64,000 nt of DNA. It comes from Purshia tridentata (taxonomy: Eukaryota > Streptophyta > Magnoliopsida > Rosales > Rosaceae). The stretch lies in assembly GCA_003254885.1 (NCBI GenBank), contig QANT01004728.1, positions 1 through 64,000 on the forward strand, read 5' to 3'. Made by a program: the position numbers and the translations under genes. Every line of letters begins with the position of its first letter. The first letter of the stretch is position 1. Below are positions 1-12,300 of the stretch, one piece after another. Under the pieces are notes generated by a model. That model was not told where the DNA came from. It ran no database searches and worked only from the letters and a program-made list of their open reading frames with translations.

Positions 1-2134
1 TGTATTGATCAAAATAAATTTAAAAATGTATCCGGAAATAAAATTCACCCGTGTCTTATTTAAAAAATGAATCCTTCTGCTTATTATCCGATTCTTCTCA
101 TGCAAAAAAATTAGAATGCTTAAAGAGGTAGTTAATAAATAAATAAACACTTCTACAATCGTTAAACTTATTTATTAAATATTATTTGTCAAATAATACG
201 ATAATTTTATTTTGGCCATGATAATATTTAATTTATTTACCACTGACAAGTAGAACTATTCTGAGCATATAATTAATGCACAGTTTGCAGCTTTAAAGAA
301 TTAAAGCTTGAGATTCCAAACGCAGGAGATCTCAGAAAGCCCGATTCTTCCTTTTTCATATTTCGATCTCTATCACAAAAAATAAATAAAAACTGAATTT
401 TAGTTACAATTTGGGTGGGATGGGACTGCGGATGTGTCTCTTTGGCCGTGGAGAGAAAAACATATTATATGCGAAAATGACGGCACCTTTTGTCATTTTT
501 GACAGTCGAAAATGACAGCACAATTAACCAGTACTAACTACTAAGCCAAATTTCATTTTTTGTCCCTATTATTTAAGCGAACTTCTATTTTAGACTCTAT
601 AGTTTTATTTATTATAATTTTAGTTATGTAATTATAAATCTTTACAATTTAATAACACATTAGTATTTTCTTTCATTAAATTGTTAAATTTTTTGTGCTT
701 TTGGTAATATAATTTACAAACTATTACACTTTTGGTTATCTATTTTAGATACCGTCAAAATTTAATGACCAATTTAAAAAATTGATAAATAAAAAAACTT
801 AAGTGTCATTTAATTGTAACAATTTGTAAACTATATAGCTAAAATTAGAGCAATTCAAATTACATGAACCAAAATGAAACCTAACCCAAACTATGGAGAC
901 TAAAAGTGAAATTTAGCCTTCATCAAGTAAAAACTATTATATTTTTGGGTCTATAATTTAATAATAAAAACTATTTATATATAAGACATTCTTATAAAAA
1001 ATTAGCTAAATTAAAACTTTTTAGTTATTATTATTTAAATTTTATTTGATGAATTGTGTTTGTCTATACAATTTAGATAAGAGGTAAGTTACTAAATTAT
1101 TTATGAAGAAGAAGAAGAAGAAGTTATTAAATGTTACGCTTAAATTATATAAATAAAGTCGAATTAATTTTCAGTGGTTGATGAGTAGTCGAGTACTAAC
1201 TAGGGTAGTGTTTGGAGGGGCGAGGAAGGTGGCGGGGAAAGGTCTTGATGGAAGGAGAAGACTTTTGTTTGGTATAGGGGGAAAAGCAGTTGAAAAGGTT
1301 GGCAAAAGTGAACACACAAGCTAGCAACAAAAAACACATCAAATCAAATCAAACACCACCTTACTTTAATTAATTAATCATCTCTCTCTCTCTCTCTCTC
1401 ACCGTGTTGAATGCGTTTTACTCTTGGTCTTAGGGTGAGGGAGAAGCTAACATTCAATTAGCAATTGGTAAACAAAAGTAGAAAACCTTTGATGCATGAT
1501 GGGTGAGGAGGGTCCATATATTAATTAATTCCATTCAAATTAAACTCAACAAAAATAAAAAAGGAAAAAAATATCTTTTCAGACGTACGATCGAGATTCT
1601 CTAAGGTGATCATGAATGATGTGTATGTGTATGGTGGTGGTTGTAGGGTTCATTCTCATCATAGCTATCACTTTTCCAACTTTTTATATATATGTTTTCG
1701 AAGCTATAGCTAGCGACACTAATCTACAACGAGTAAGAGAGAATAGTCTTTTAAGTTTATAATAATACAAATTGATTCCGAATTCCGATCCAACTCGTGC
1801 TGACTCGGTCCCCATGCACTGCGCTCAATTCAGAACCCAAAACTCATGCATTTCGAGTATTTGGAAGAATCTCCGACGGTGTCTTTGGGTGCTGCAGCTA
1901 CCCGCCAAAGATATGCACCCATGTATTTGCATGAGATAAGATCGATCATTACAATGAGTTTATAAATTAAAGCTAGCTACCAACGTTAGACAATAATTAC
2001 ATGTTCAAAAATTGAAGCTGTTAAAGATGTGCGTCTGTCTTCATTATAGTTTAGTTCATCCAAGAAAAACAAGTAAAGAACATCATATTTAATAGTTAAA
2101 TTTCACATATTTATATAAATTAATAATTCATTAA
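1..2134. other. Intergenic, no gene seen
   Basis: AT-rich sequence without an ORF that resembles a protein. It holds a candidate MITE (545-918), a short GAA run near 1106-1122 and a TC run at 1381-1400. I see nothing else that I can name. Confidence 0.6.
545..918. mobile_element. Candidate MITE with long imperfect inverted ends
   Basis: The left end (gccaaatttcattttt) and the reverse complement of the right end (ggctaaatttcactttt) match well, and a looser match continues inward for roughly 60-100 bases on each side. There is no coding capacity. I could not find a clean target-site duplication, so the superfamily is undecided and the exact ends are approximate. Confidence 0.5.
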
Positions 2135-2139
2135 AGTAA

Positions 2140-2918
2140 TGTTGGCGCTCAGATCGGCATCCGTATAGTCCACGGGTGGGTACCTGACACCTATCCACCT
2201 GCTCATCGCGTTGACCATTGACCAAAGAGATGAGTCAACTCTGAGTACGTTAGTCCGAGCCGAACTCAGATATCGGCTGAACCAAGTAGCAGTACGATTG
2301 GATCCGCCTATTTTCCGAGGCAAGATCAGTCGGTCGGTTCGGCAGTGTTTCAGGTCAGGTCGGTCTCATAAAGATTATGACGGCGTCGACCTGCCGTACA
2401 CATTTTCCAAGGGATATCCATTCAAATGTTAGTGCACAAAAGTCTTCTATCTGACACAGGGATGGCATGACTTGACGGTTGCTTCGTCCCTTCACCAACC
2501 TACCATGCCTGCATTTAATGACCAAGTGGGTGAGATGAGCGACGCAGAAGTCTCCACGTGGTCCAGTGACAATCATCCATCTTCATGCAGGTATCTGGTA
2601 TTTTGCCTATAAATAGCCCATTTCTCCCATCTTCAAGGGGATTGAAAAAAAAGAGAGGAGAAAAAAATACAAAGGCAACTGATACAATCTGGATTGATTT
2701 CAAGCCTAGCTCTTGAGACTAATCACGTGATTTCCTTACTGTTTTCTAATTTATACACCGGAGGGTTCTTAGCAAACACCTCACTGGTGTAAGCCCCCCA
2801 CCGTTGTCCTCCCTTTTCATACAGGAGTTGTCAAAAATACAAGATCGAAGGAGCAAAACCAAGTCTACCCTTCCTCATCTACGTTGGTCCAGAAGACGTC
2901 CAGTTTTTTGCATCAACA
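2140..2918. mobile_element. Solo LTR of a retrotransposon
   Basis: This 779-bp block begins TGTTGGCG and ends GCATCAACA, giving the TG...CA ends and the 5-bp inverted TGTTG/CAACA termini of an LTR. It is bracketed by a perfect 5-bp direct repeat, AGTAA, at 2135-2139 and 2919-2923, as expected of a target-site duplication. It is much more GC-rich than its surroundings. No gag or pol coding sequence and no second LTR are present, so an internal LTR-LTR recombination leaving a solo LTR is the simplest reading. Gypsy or Copia membership cannot be decided from the LTR alone. Confidence 0.85.
2608..2615 (+). promoter_or_regulatory. TATA box inside the solo LTR
   Basis: TATAAATA lies about 470 bp into the LTR, where the U3/R promoter of a plant LTR retrotransposon would sit. 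It suggests that the element's sense strand is the + strand. Whether it still drives transcription is unknown. Confidence 0.5.
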
Positions 2919-2923
2919 AGTAA

Positions 2924-3915
2924 ATTCAACAATTAAATGAATTATTCTTCGTATTAAATCTCTTAAATAAGCTAGACTGCTCTTCACCATAAGAGCTATC
3001 AACATCTTATATTCAACTTATACTTAAATGATGCAGTTGTGATAATTATGGAATGAGACTTCTAAATCGATGACCTCCTTAAATTATAGCTCTCTAATAT
3101 TATTATATTAGACAATTACTACATTTAAAAACTTAATTTGTTAGAATGTGTGTTAATTAAGCTAGCAATTATTTTATGTTATATACTCTCCTTCACATGT
3201 ACGAGTCTCTCTCCATCGATCTTAGCTTACCACCATTTCCAGAACTTAAGTTTTTGAAACAGAGAATGTGTTATCTACCTAGTTCTCTAATCTTTCTCCA
3301 TTTTTTACTTTCTCTTCTCTCCTTGTATTAAGTGTCATGAACAAGATGAAATATATCTATATAGCTACAAATTAAATTCCTCGTATTAATTGGTAATTTT
3401 GTGCTAGAATCCAGATGTTCGAAAGTTATAAAGATACTACCAATAATGTTGAGTTGAAAATTGAAATAACTCTTTGGCCAAAAAAGAAAAGAAAATTGAA
3501 ATAACTCATTGAGTCAACTCATTTATAACAGTACCATCACACCATGGTCGACACCTAAGCAGATAGTGACATTGACGGTCAGTTTGTGGCCCACTCAAAG
3601 AGTAAGTGGACGCAGCATCTTTCCATTCATTCATTCACTCCCTAGCTCAAATATATATGATGATGAATTGATGAATCACGATGATGATTGATGATAATAC
3701 ATTACACTGTTTAGGCCATACATTACACTGTTTAGGCCATCCACATTGGTAATACGTATCCGTAGTCATTTGAGAGCAATATATAGGTATCACATTGCGC
3801 TTACAGTGGACCATAATGATGACAATGATCTCATTCGAGACCAATAGCGGAGACTTGTGCATTTGTTTGTTTGAAAGCCATACAACCTGAGTGGTTGGGT
3901 GGGTCGAATTGGTCG
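2924..3915. other. Intergenic, no gene seen
   Basis: AT-rich sequence between the solo LTR and the hAT-type MITE. The only structure I see is a tandem pair of a 21-bp unit (tacattacactgtttaggcca) at about 3699-3740. Confidence 0.5.
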
Positions 3916-3923
3916 GTTTGAAC

Positions 3924-4570
3924 TAGGGGTGCACAAATATATCGAAAATTTGCTTACCGATTCGATTCGATTCGCAATTTGTGGATATTGTACCGATCCA
4001 ATCCGCACTTTCTTCTTTGTGGATATCGATCTGATCTGATCCGCAATTTGTGGATTGGATATGAATATCAATATTGAAAACCACGGATATATCCGATCCA
4101 ATCCGTAAATTATATATATTAAATTTTTATATAGTTTATGTATATTTGTATATGTTTAATTCCTATTATAGAGTAAATCAAAGCCCCTATTATAGTTTAT
4201 AAGCTATCTATGTTACTATATAATTTTAATTTAGGGTATTTTAAATTAGTTTGACAATAAAATATATAAATATATATAGTATATAGTTAGGACTACTAGA
4301 AAGTAGGAACTTGTTATGTTTGAGACTTGTCTTAATTTCTAAATTTTATATTATGTAACTATTGAATTAATTTGAAGGATGATTTTTATGTTGTGTAATT
4401 GCGAAATAATTTTTATGTTATTATTTGGATATTATCCGTTATCCGATCCGATTTTGTGGATATCCGAATTTGTGGATCGGATATGGATATGAAAATTGCT
4501 ATACCGCAAATTGTGGATTGGATATGGATAATGGTTTGTGGATCGGATAACCGATCCGTATGCACCCCTA
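3924..4570. mobile_element. hAT-type MITE with 8-bp target duplication
   Basis: The 647-bp element starts TAGGGGTGCAC and ends TGCACCCCTA, an inverted terminal repeat. It is flanked on both sides by the same 8 bases, GTTTGAAC (3916-3923 and 4571-4578), the duplication length made by hAT transposases. The interior carries repeated gatccgatcc/ggatatgg motifs in inverted orientation and no transposase ORF, so it is non-autonomous. Short ORFs here are low-complexity readings of these repeats, not genes. Confidence 0.85.
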
Positions 4571-4630
4571 GTTTGAACTGATTTTTGCCCACTCCTACCC
4601 TCAGTCTTTCTCGTAGCTCTCATCAGTCCC

Positions 4631-5290
4631 CACCATTTGCAATCTCTATTGCCGAGTAGAGGTGTCAAACGAGCCGAATCGGTCCGAGCACGACACAATT
4701 TAAATAAGCAAGACAAGGCATGGCAAGAGTAAATGGCCCGTGCCGAAATGTTTAGCCCATTAGAGTAAATAGGCCAAGCTCGGTACGAGCACGATACCGG
4801 CCAAGCACAACACGAGCATAGGCATGAAATAGGCCCGAATTAGGCATGACTCTATTAACCTTTTTTTTTTCCTTTTTTATTGAACTTCTCAACAAAATAT
4901 TTAATTTCTATGCAAAAAAAGTGTTAATATTTAATTATAAATAAGAAAAAGTATTATAAAATTAACTTTCTCACCCTAAAATATAAAAAGAAAAATGGAA
5001 ACATGGACCGGCCCGTTTAAGACACGATACGAGCTTGATTGGCCTGTGGGCCGTGAGCCATGCCGAGTCTACTAACTATATGACTCGGATCGAGCACGAC
5101 ACGAAAGCACGATGAGCTTAATTTAAATGAGTCGGGCCAAACGGGCCCATTTGACACCTTTACTGCCAAGCACCACCTGCCATTTATACTGCCGAGCACC
5201 ACTTGCAATCTCTACTGCCAAGCACCACCTGCAATCTCTACTGCCGAGCACCACCCGAGACCTCCCCACCACTTGCAATCTCCACCACCA
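4631..5290. repeat. 26-bp minisatellite interrupted by the MITE
   Basis: To the right of the MITE, four head-to-tail 26-bp units start at 5161, 5187, 5213 and 5239, each with the core tactgccRagcaccacYtgc. To the left, 4631-4656 carries the same core (caccatttgcaatctctattgccgag), so the MITE appears to have landed inside an existing array. A degenerate extension with more caccac motifs runs to about 5300. Confidence 0.7.
4657..5162. mobile_element. Second hAT-like MITE, inserted in a minisatellite
   Basis: This 506-bp block begins TAGAGGTGTCAAA and ends TTTGACACCTTTA. Subterminal sequence is rich in gggcc/ggccc, cgagcacgac and related motifs typical of hAT-derived MITEs. The 8-bp flanks are TTGCCGAG and CTGCCAAG, matching at 6 of 8 positions; they also belong to the surrounding 26-bp repeat, which blurs the target-site evidence. 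No ORF of note. Confidence 0.65.
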
Positions 5291-5965
5291 CCATCACCAA
5301 TCTCTCTCACAGTCTCTCAACTTTCTTTGCCTCCCTCTATTCCTTTTGGCCATATCGACTTTGACTCATATCGACCATCACCAACTGCCTCCAATACATT
5401 CAATTACCGACCACCGTGAAATTAATTTCGGATGATATTTTGGTATTTCAACCGGTAGAGCACTATCGGATCGGCTACCACCCCAACATCTATTACATAA
5501 CAATTTGATTAGACCACATAATAAGAGATGTACCAATAAACATATGGACGGATTACACGAAAGTTTATTCTACACGGAAATGCTAGATACCTGAGATTAA
5601 TAGAAGAGAATCTATGCTCACCAGTCACAGTCCTCTCCTTTCTATTGTGGGCCCCTCAGTCCCCTCCTTCATCATGTGGGCCCCACATCCACCCTCAGCC
5701 AGCAACAACCTTCACTTCAAACTTCACAGTCCAAAGCATATGATGAGCTAGCCTATAGCTAATAGTTCTTTCCTTCCCCAATAAATAATTACAACCCCTC
5801 CCCACACATGACACTTCGACACAACAAGCTTACATATATTATGCCCAAAATTTAATAATCAAAAAGGGTTCCTCTTCTTTTTATTTTGTTTTGTTCAAGA
5901 ATTAATTAAGCGAATAAAGAATCGAAATTTTATAACTTTGTTTTGTTTTTTTATGCTCGACGGCG
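5291..5965. other. Upstream region of the SMXL gene
   Basis: No ORF resembles a protein. The last few hundred bases are the probable promoter and 5' leader of the downstream SMXL gene, with pyrimidine-rich stretches and long T runs just before the ATG. I cannot point to a convincing TATA box. Confidence 0.45.
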
Positions 5966-8900
5966 ATGCCTACGCCGGTTACTGTGGCCAGGCAATGCCT
6001 GACCCCGGAGGCAGCCCACGCGCTGGACGAGGCCGTGACCGTCGCGCGCCGCAGAGGCCACGCCCAAACGACGTCACTCCACGCAATCTCTGCCCTCCTC
6101 TCCCTCCCGTCATCGGCCTTACGCGAGGCCTGCGCGCGTGCCCTAAACTCAGCCTACTCGCCCCGCCTGCAATTCAAGGCTCTCGAACTCTGCCTCAGCG
6201 TCTCGCTCGACCGGGTCAGCTCCACCCAACTCGCCGATGACCCGCCCTTGTCCAACTCGCTCATGGCCGCCATCAAACGCTCCCAAGCCAACCAGAGGAG
6301 GCAGCCTGAGAATTATCATCTGTACCATCAGCAGCAGCAGCTCTCGCCGCAGCAGTCCTCCATTTCCTGCGTCAAAGTGGAGATCCAGCACCTGATTCTG
6401 TCCATTCTCGACGACCCGGTCGTCAGTCGGGTCTTCGCCGAAGCGGGTTTCAGGAGCTCCGAAATTAAGCTCGCCATTTTGCGCCCTTTCCCTCACATCC
6501 TCAGATACTCGCGCGCCAGAGGTCACCACCCTCTGTTTCTCTGCAACCTGACTGAGTATTCGGACCCGGTTCGTCGGAGCTCTGATTTTCCCTTTTTCGG
6601 GTTTTTGAACGACGGGGACGAGAACCCTAGGAGAATAGGAGAGGTTCTTGGGAGGAACAAGGGGAGGAACTCTCTGCTTGTGGGTGTATGCGCTTACGAT
6701 GCGCTTCGGAGCTTCATGGAAGCTCTGGAGAAAAGAAAAGATGGTGTCTTGCCAGTGGAGCTATCTGGGTTGACTGTAATTTGCACTGAAAAAGACTTCT
6801 CAAAGTTCATAACCGAGGGTTGTGATAAAGGGTCTCTGAATTCAAGGTTTGGGGAGGTCGGTCATTTGGTAGATCAGTGTTTGGGACCTGGGCTGGTGTT
6901 GAATATTGGGGACTTAAAGGCATTTGTTGCTGACAGTGCTTTGAGTGACTCAGTGAGCTATGTTGTTGCCCAATTGACAAGTTTGTTGGAGCTTCATCGT
7001 GGGAAGCTCTGGTTAATTGGTGCCACAGCGAGCTATGGTAGCTACTTGAAGTTTGTGAGTAGGTTTCCATCTGTAGAAAAAGACTGGGACTTGCAGCTTC
7101 TTCCCATCACTTCTCTCAGACCTTCCAGGTATGTTGCCCAATATCTATATTACATGGACTTTGTTGGACCTCTCAGTTTTAAAATTTGATAACATATAAA
7201 GATTTTTTTTGTTTGCTTGTGAATTATAAAACTATGTCATCTTTGCTCAGATGCTGTTACATGGAGTTTACGATATAATTTATTAATATGTGAGAGTTGT
7301 ACCTTCTTCTTCTTCTTTATTTTCCAAATTTAATATTCTGATATAGTTTGTTCACTTGTTGTGGTATAGCTTGATTTTTGGAGGAGTCAGGTTATCAGCC
7401 GACTACTATAGTCTGTAAATGTCAAGCTATATGTTGCAATTTTTAAATAGATTTACCTTATATGAGAGAAAAATCTACTTTATATGATAGTTTCATCTTG
7501 AGTCTAGTACCATAGTAATTTATGATCCATGAATCAAAGTGAATTTGCAAGGGTCATAACTGGGTTGCTAGCTTGCTATGCAAGGATCAATAGTGGCATA
7601 TGTGTAGTATAAGAAACGTGTAGGAAAGTATTGTTTTTTCTTTAATCATAAAATTTCATTGGCAACTTCTCTCTCACTCTCTCTTACTGGTGTTTGGTGC
7701 CAGTGGTTTCTTAATTTTGCTTTTTATAATTTACATGATTTTGAACAAAAGTTGATGTCTCACTTTTTTCTTTTCCATGTGTTTGGAACTCTTTTTGGTT
7801 CCTGACTATATGTGCTCATTGAATCTCACAGTTTCCTGGTGATTATATACTTACAGCTTGATGGACTCATTTGTTCCATTCGGTGGGTTCTTTTCAGCAC
7901 CTTCTGACTTAAAGCTCCCATTAAGTTGTTCATATCAATGCCTGCCCCGTAATCATCAGTTAAATGAAAAATGTGAGCAAGAAGTATATGCTATTTCAAA
8001 TGGAGGTTTTACTGCACCAGTGGAAGGTCAGCACCAAGCTAGCTTGCCTTCTTGGCTGCAGATGGCTCCAGTTGGCACAAACAAGGGATTGGATATGAAG
8101 GTGTGTATCACGATCAATACATTCTCAATTCAGTATAACGTCACATTAGAGTGACCAAAGATACATAGAGCTAGCTATTTAGGGGCAGGGAGTGCCACAA
8201 GTGTTTATTTGTCCATATCCGATGATATGCCAAACCTCTGGAATGGGAGCATATGGTGGGATATATTGCTAGCTGAACTCCTTGAAATGCCTCTCTTGGA
8301 ATAGATTTTATGCACACACACATGCATACATGTACTGCATTCATGTAAAGCTTTACGCTTTTGCACTTTGAGCCTTTCCTCAATAATGCCCATTAGTAGA
8401 AAGATAAATGATTCCAACTAAGATATATGGGCAAAAGTATGCACCCTTTTGTCCGTTAAGACATCCTTGTTAAGGATAAGAAACTTTGCAGCTCAATACT
8501 TGCACTGCTATATTTATGGTCAGTATCTTCTGTAATATTTATGGTTTGGCATCTTGTGCTTTGGTTTTCTAGATGACAACCAGTCGGCATTCTTTTGTGT
8601 GTTCGAATTTTGAAATGTCTACCTCAATTACAGGTTTATTTCCATTATTTTTTTGAAAACAAGTTTGTATCTCTTCAGTGCAGACCAAAGATGATGGTGT
8701 CTTATTGAGTGCTAAGGTTACAGGACTGCAAAATAAATGGGATAATACATGCCAGCATCTTCTTCGCTCTCATCCCCCTCCTGAAGCAAACTTGTTTCCA
8801 ACTATAGTGGGCTTTCAGTCTGCTGAAGACAAGAAGGACAATCACAGCAACAATACCAACATTTCTTCAAATAAAACTGAGTGCAAGAATGCAAATGCAT

Positions 8901-10570
8901 GCATGCCCATAGATGTGCAAAAGATAACCACATCAGAGTTGAGCATTCCTCCCAAGGCTAAGAATGACAGTTTCTCATCTGAAGTATGGGAAAAACCTTC
9001 AAAAGATGAAGATCTTGATTCAGGTGGCCTCAGGTCTCCTTGCAGTTTGTCTAATTCAAGTGTGGTTGATGGTAGCCGAGCATCTCCCACATCTGCTACT
9101 TCTGTGACCACAGATTTAGGGTTAGGAATATGCTCTTCTCCTGCTAGTACTAAACTGAATAAACCTCTAAATCAGAATCAAGGACTTCAACAGGACATCT
9201 CAGGCTACTTTTCTTCTGATGTAGATTTAGTCAATGGGAATCTCTCTAATTACACTGCTCAATCATCATTCTGCTCAAGTCCTGACAACCATGGGCAATT
9301 TGATCCGAGTGATGTCAAGATGATTTTTAGAGCTCTCTTTGAGAGGGTTGGCTGGCAAATTGAGGCTATAAGTGTTATTAGCCAAAGAATAGCTCACCAC
9401 CGATCAAGAAGTGAAAAAAGCTGTGGAGCAAGCCACAGAGGGGATATATGGTTTAATTTTACTGGACCTGATAGGTATGGTAAAAAGAAAATTGCTGTTG
9501 CCCTCGCTGAGGTATTATATGGAAGCCAGGAACAATTGATCTGTGTGGATTTAAATTCTCAGGATGGAGTGATCCATTCAGACACAACCACTGATTGTCA
9601 AGTAATGAATGATTATGAAGCTAGGTTTAGAGGTAAAACAGTTGTTGATTATGTTGCTGGAGAATTGTGCAAAACCCCCTTGTCCATTGTCTTCCTAGAA
9701 AATGTAGACAAGGCCGATGTGGTAGCTCGAAATAGTTTGTCCCAGGCTGTATTGACTGGTAAATTTTCAGATTCTCATGGAAGACAAGTCAGCACCAATA
9801 ATGCACTGTTTGTTACAACTTCAAAATTCTCAAAGGGCAGCAGTATTCTCACTTCCACAGAGGGACACTTCCACTATTCCAAGGAAAGAATCTTACAGGC
9901 AAAAGGGTGGCCTGTGCAGATTACTATTGAATGCGCCTTTGAAGACAGCAACATAAGCCAAAACTGGAGGGCATCCTCTAATTCAATTAAAGAAGGCATA
10001 CCCAACCCAAATTTTCTGAATAAAAGGAAGCTGGTCGGTGTCAATGAACCTCCAGAGCAGCATGAAGTCTCAGAGATGCCCAAACGAGCTAACAAGACAT
10101 CAACTAGGTATCTGGATCTCAACCTTCCAGCTCAAGAGAATGCAGTTCAACACACAGACCACGGGAGTTCTGAAAATGACTGCGTATCTGAAAACACCAA
10201 GGCTTGGTTGCAAGAATTCTTTGAACAGGTGGATGAAACAGTGGTATTCAAGCCAGTTGATTTTGATGCACTTGCTGAGAAAATATTGAAGGAGATCAAG
10301 AATAGCTTCCACAAGTTTGTTGATTCAAAGTGTTTGCTAGAAATCGACTCAGAAGTCATGGACCAATTACTTGCAGCTGTATATTTGTCAGACAGGAATA
10401 GGGTGGTGGAAAACTGGGTGGAGCAAGTGCTCAGCAGGGGATTTGCAGAAGTTCAGAAGAGATATAGCCTCAATGCTCATACTATTGTAAAACTTAAAAC
10501 ATGTGAGAGCCTTTGCTTGGAGCAGCCAGCACCAAAAACCTACCTTCCCCCTAGAATTATGCTGAAATGA
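5966..10570 (+). CDS. SMXL7: SMXL6/7/8-type (D53-like) strigolactone signalling repressor
   Basis: Exons 5966-7128, 7857-8100 and 8684-10570 join in phase to 1,097 residues. The N-terminus ([20 protein letters not shown], then [15 protein letters not shown]) is the double Clp-N domain of the SMXL family. The C-terminal half is a degenerate ClpB-like ATPase: GPDRYGKKK at about 730-738 replaces a canonical Walker A. RGKT at 785-788 is the motif whose deletion stabilises rice D53 against D14/MAX2-driven degradation; it is intact here. LDLNLP at about 946-951 is the EAR motif that recruits TOPLESS co-repressors. Known family role: nuclear repressor of branching genes, destroyed when strigolactone is perceived. 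RGKT plus EAR place it in the SMXL6/7/8 clade, not SMAX1. Which of the three is its closest relative is not settled; gene order argues for SMXL8, so the symbol is provisional. The start was chosen because homologues begin MPTPV. Confidence 0.93.
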
Positions 10571-12300
10571 TTGCTAGGAAAGTCTATTCTGTAATTAGAT
10601 GTATAAGGTAGCTTGTAGCTTCTAGTAATCCTTGTTTAGCCTCTTTTCTTTTTGTTGGGCCAGTCCTTGTTTAGCCTCTTAATCCCATGGTTTTTAATGG
10701 GGTTTGCTTGTGCATGATATATAAACTGCAGCTAGTGTGTTGTGTGATCATCTTATATGTACAATTCAGTTGTTTTGCTTTGTAATGGCTCATAGTGATG
10801 TATAAACCAAACTTTTGGGAAGGAATGGGACGCATCTGGTTGTTATTCCTTGGTAATTTAATTACCTTCGTTGCATGAGCCTTGATGTTCACTCTATACT
10901 TAACCAAGTAGACTATATAGTCTACGTAACTCCGTTAATATGAAAATCATGGATTTGTTTGGTATCCTTTCCAAAAACTGTTTTTTGTTTTATTTAAGTA
11001 AGAAAGAAATTTTTTGAATAAATTACCAAACACACCCTAAGCATTCAGTTATAGCTTAGTCATGCCAACTCATGGTCATCATTGTCATAGCTGGCAGGTG
11101 GAACTAATGTTCATTCTTAAAATGAAAAGTGCGTTTCACTTTCACATGTTAGTAAAGTATTTTAGTAATTTAACTAAAAACTTTTAAAATTCACAAGTTT
11201 TAATAAAAAAAGGGTGATTTATTGGCCGTTCCAATTTTTTCTCCTTTTAGACTAATACTTTAATACTTTTTTATTTTTAACTAAGGTCCACAAATATTAT
11301 CCATATGTGTTTAATTTTAAAAATATGTAATATTATCCTAAAATTAATGATATGTAAATCTTAATATTATTCTAATTGTATATTACTTTAATATTATAAT
11401 ATTATATTATATATCCTAATTAATATTATCATATTATCCTATAATTAATTATACGATTTAACTGTACCAAACGAACGATTGACTCTAATTTGTAAATACA
11501 TTTCAATTGTACCAATCAATCGATCGGCTATAGTTTGTCGGCTTTTATGTTATGGTTTAGCTCCAGAATTTTGGGCTTCGTCCAAAATCCCAGAGCTAAA
11601 CCCTAATATAACGCCTCTATCGAATACATTTTATACCTTAGAAGGGAATAGGATGAAAAGATGAGATTTACCCTCAAAACTCAGGAAATAAAGCAACTCG
11701 AATATATATATATATATACCAACCCAGATATTGGTATAATTGAAATGTACATATATATATATTTTTATTTTTTCTCTTACTTGTTTGATTTTTTTTATGA
11801 GTTAATATATTTTTTATTATATAATATAAATGGATATTATCATTTATTATTTCAAATTAAAAAATATAAAATTAGATAATCTTAAATGTTTTAATTAAAT
11901 ATGTCTGAACAGATATTATCTTTTATTTTTAAAATTAATTCATATTGATTATCTTAAGTTTAAGAGATAATCTGAGTAAAAATTTTAAAAAATCTATTTT
12001 TTGGACCTCAGTCTAAAAAATTAGATTTAAGTATTAATTTAAATTTCTATATAGTTTTAGTCTAAATGATCCTTCAAAATTAGACCTATTTCTAATTATT
12101 CCGTAAAATAATGAGTAAGAATTACAAGTCAAGGATTGGATCCGGTCCATGTTTCTACATTTTGTATCAACCATAACCCAGAACAGATTGCCCAGGACCA
12201 GACCCAAGCCCAAGTGAAAGCCCAGCTCTCCTCCTTATCTAATCCATCCCTTATTTTTTTTTCAAAAAATATATATCATATCACACACAGTTTTGGGAAA
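10571..12300. other. Intergenic, 3' end of SMXL and promoter of the PHD gene
   Basis: A 16-bp direct repeat (ccttgtttagcctctt) occurs twice in the SMXL 3' untranslated region near 10629 and 10665. Beyond about 10.95 kb the sequence is very AT-rich with ATAT runs near 11.70 and 11.75 kb. No protein-like ORF. Confidence 0.5.

Noticed and set aside
3790-4101. 103-codon minus-strand frame
   Set aside because: It starts inside the hAT-type MITE and reads its subterminal repeats.
6149-6529. 126-codon frame antisense to SMXL exon 1, and a 100-codon frame at 5938-6240
   Set aside because: Shadow frames of the GC-rich SMXL exon; no resemblance to known proteins.
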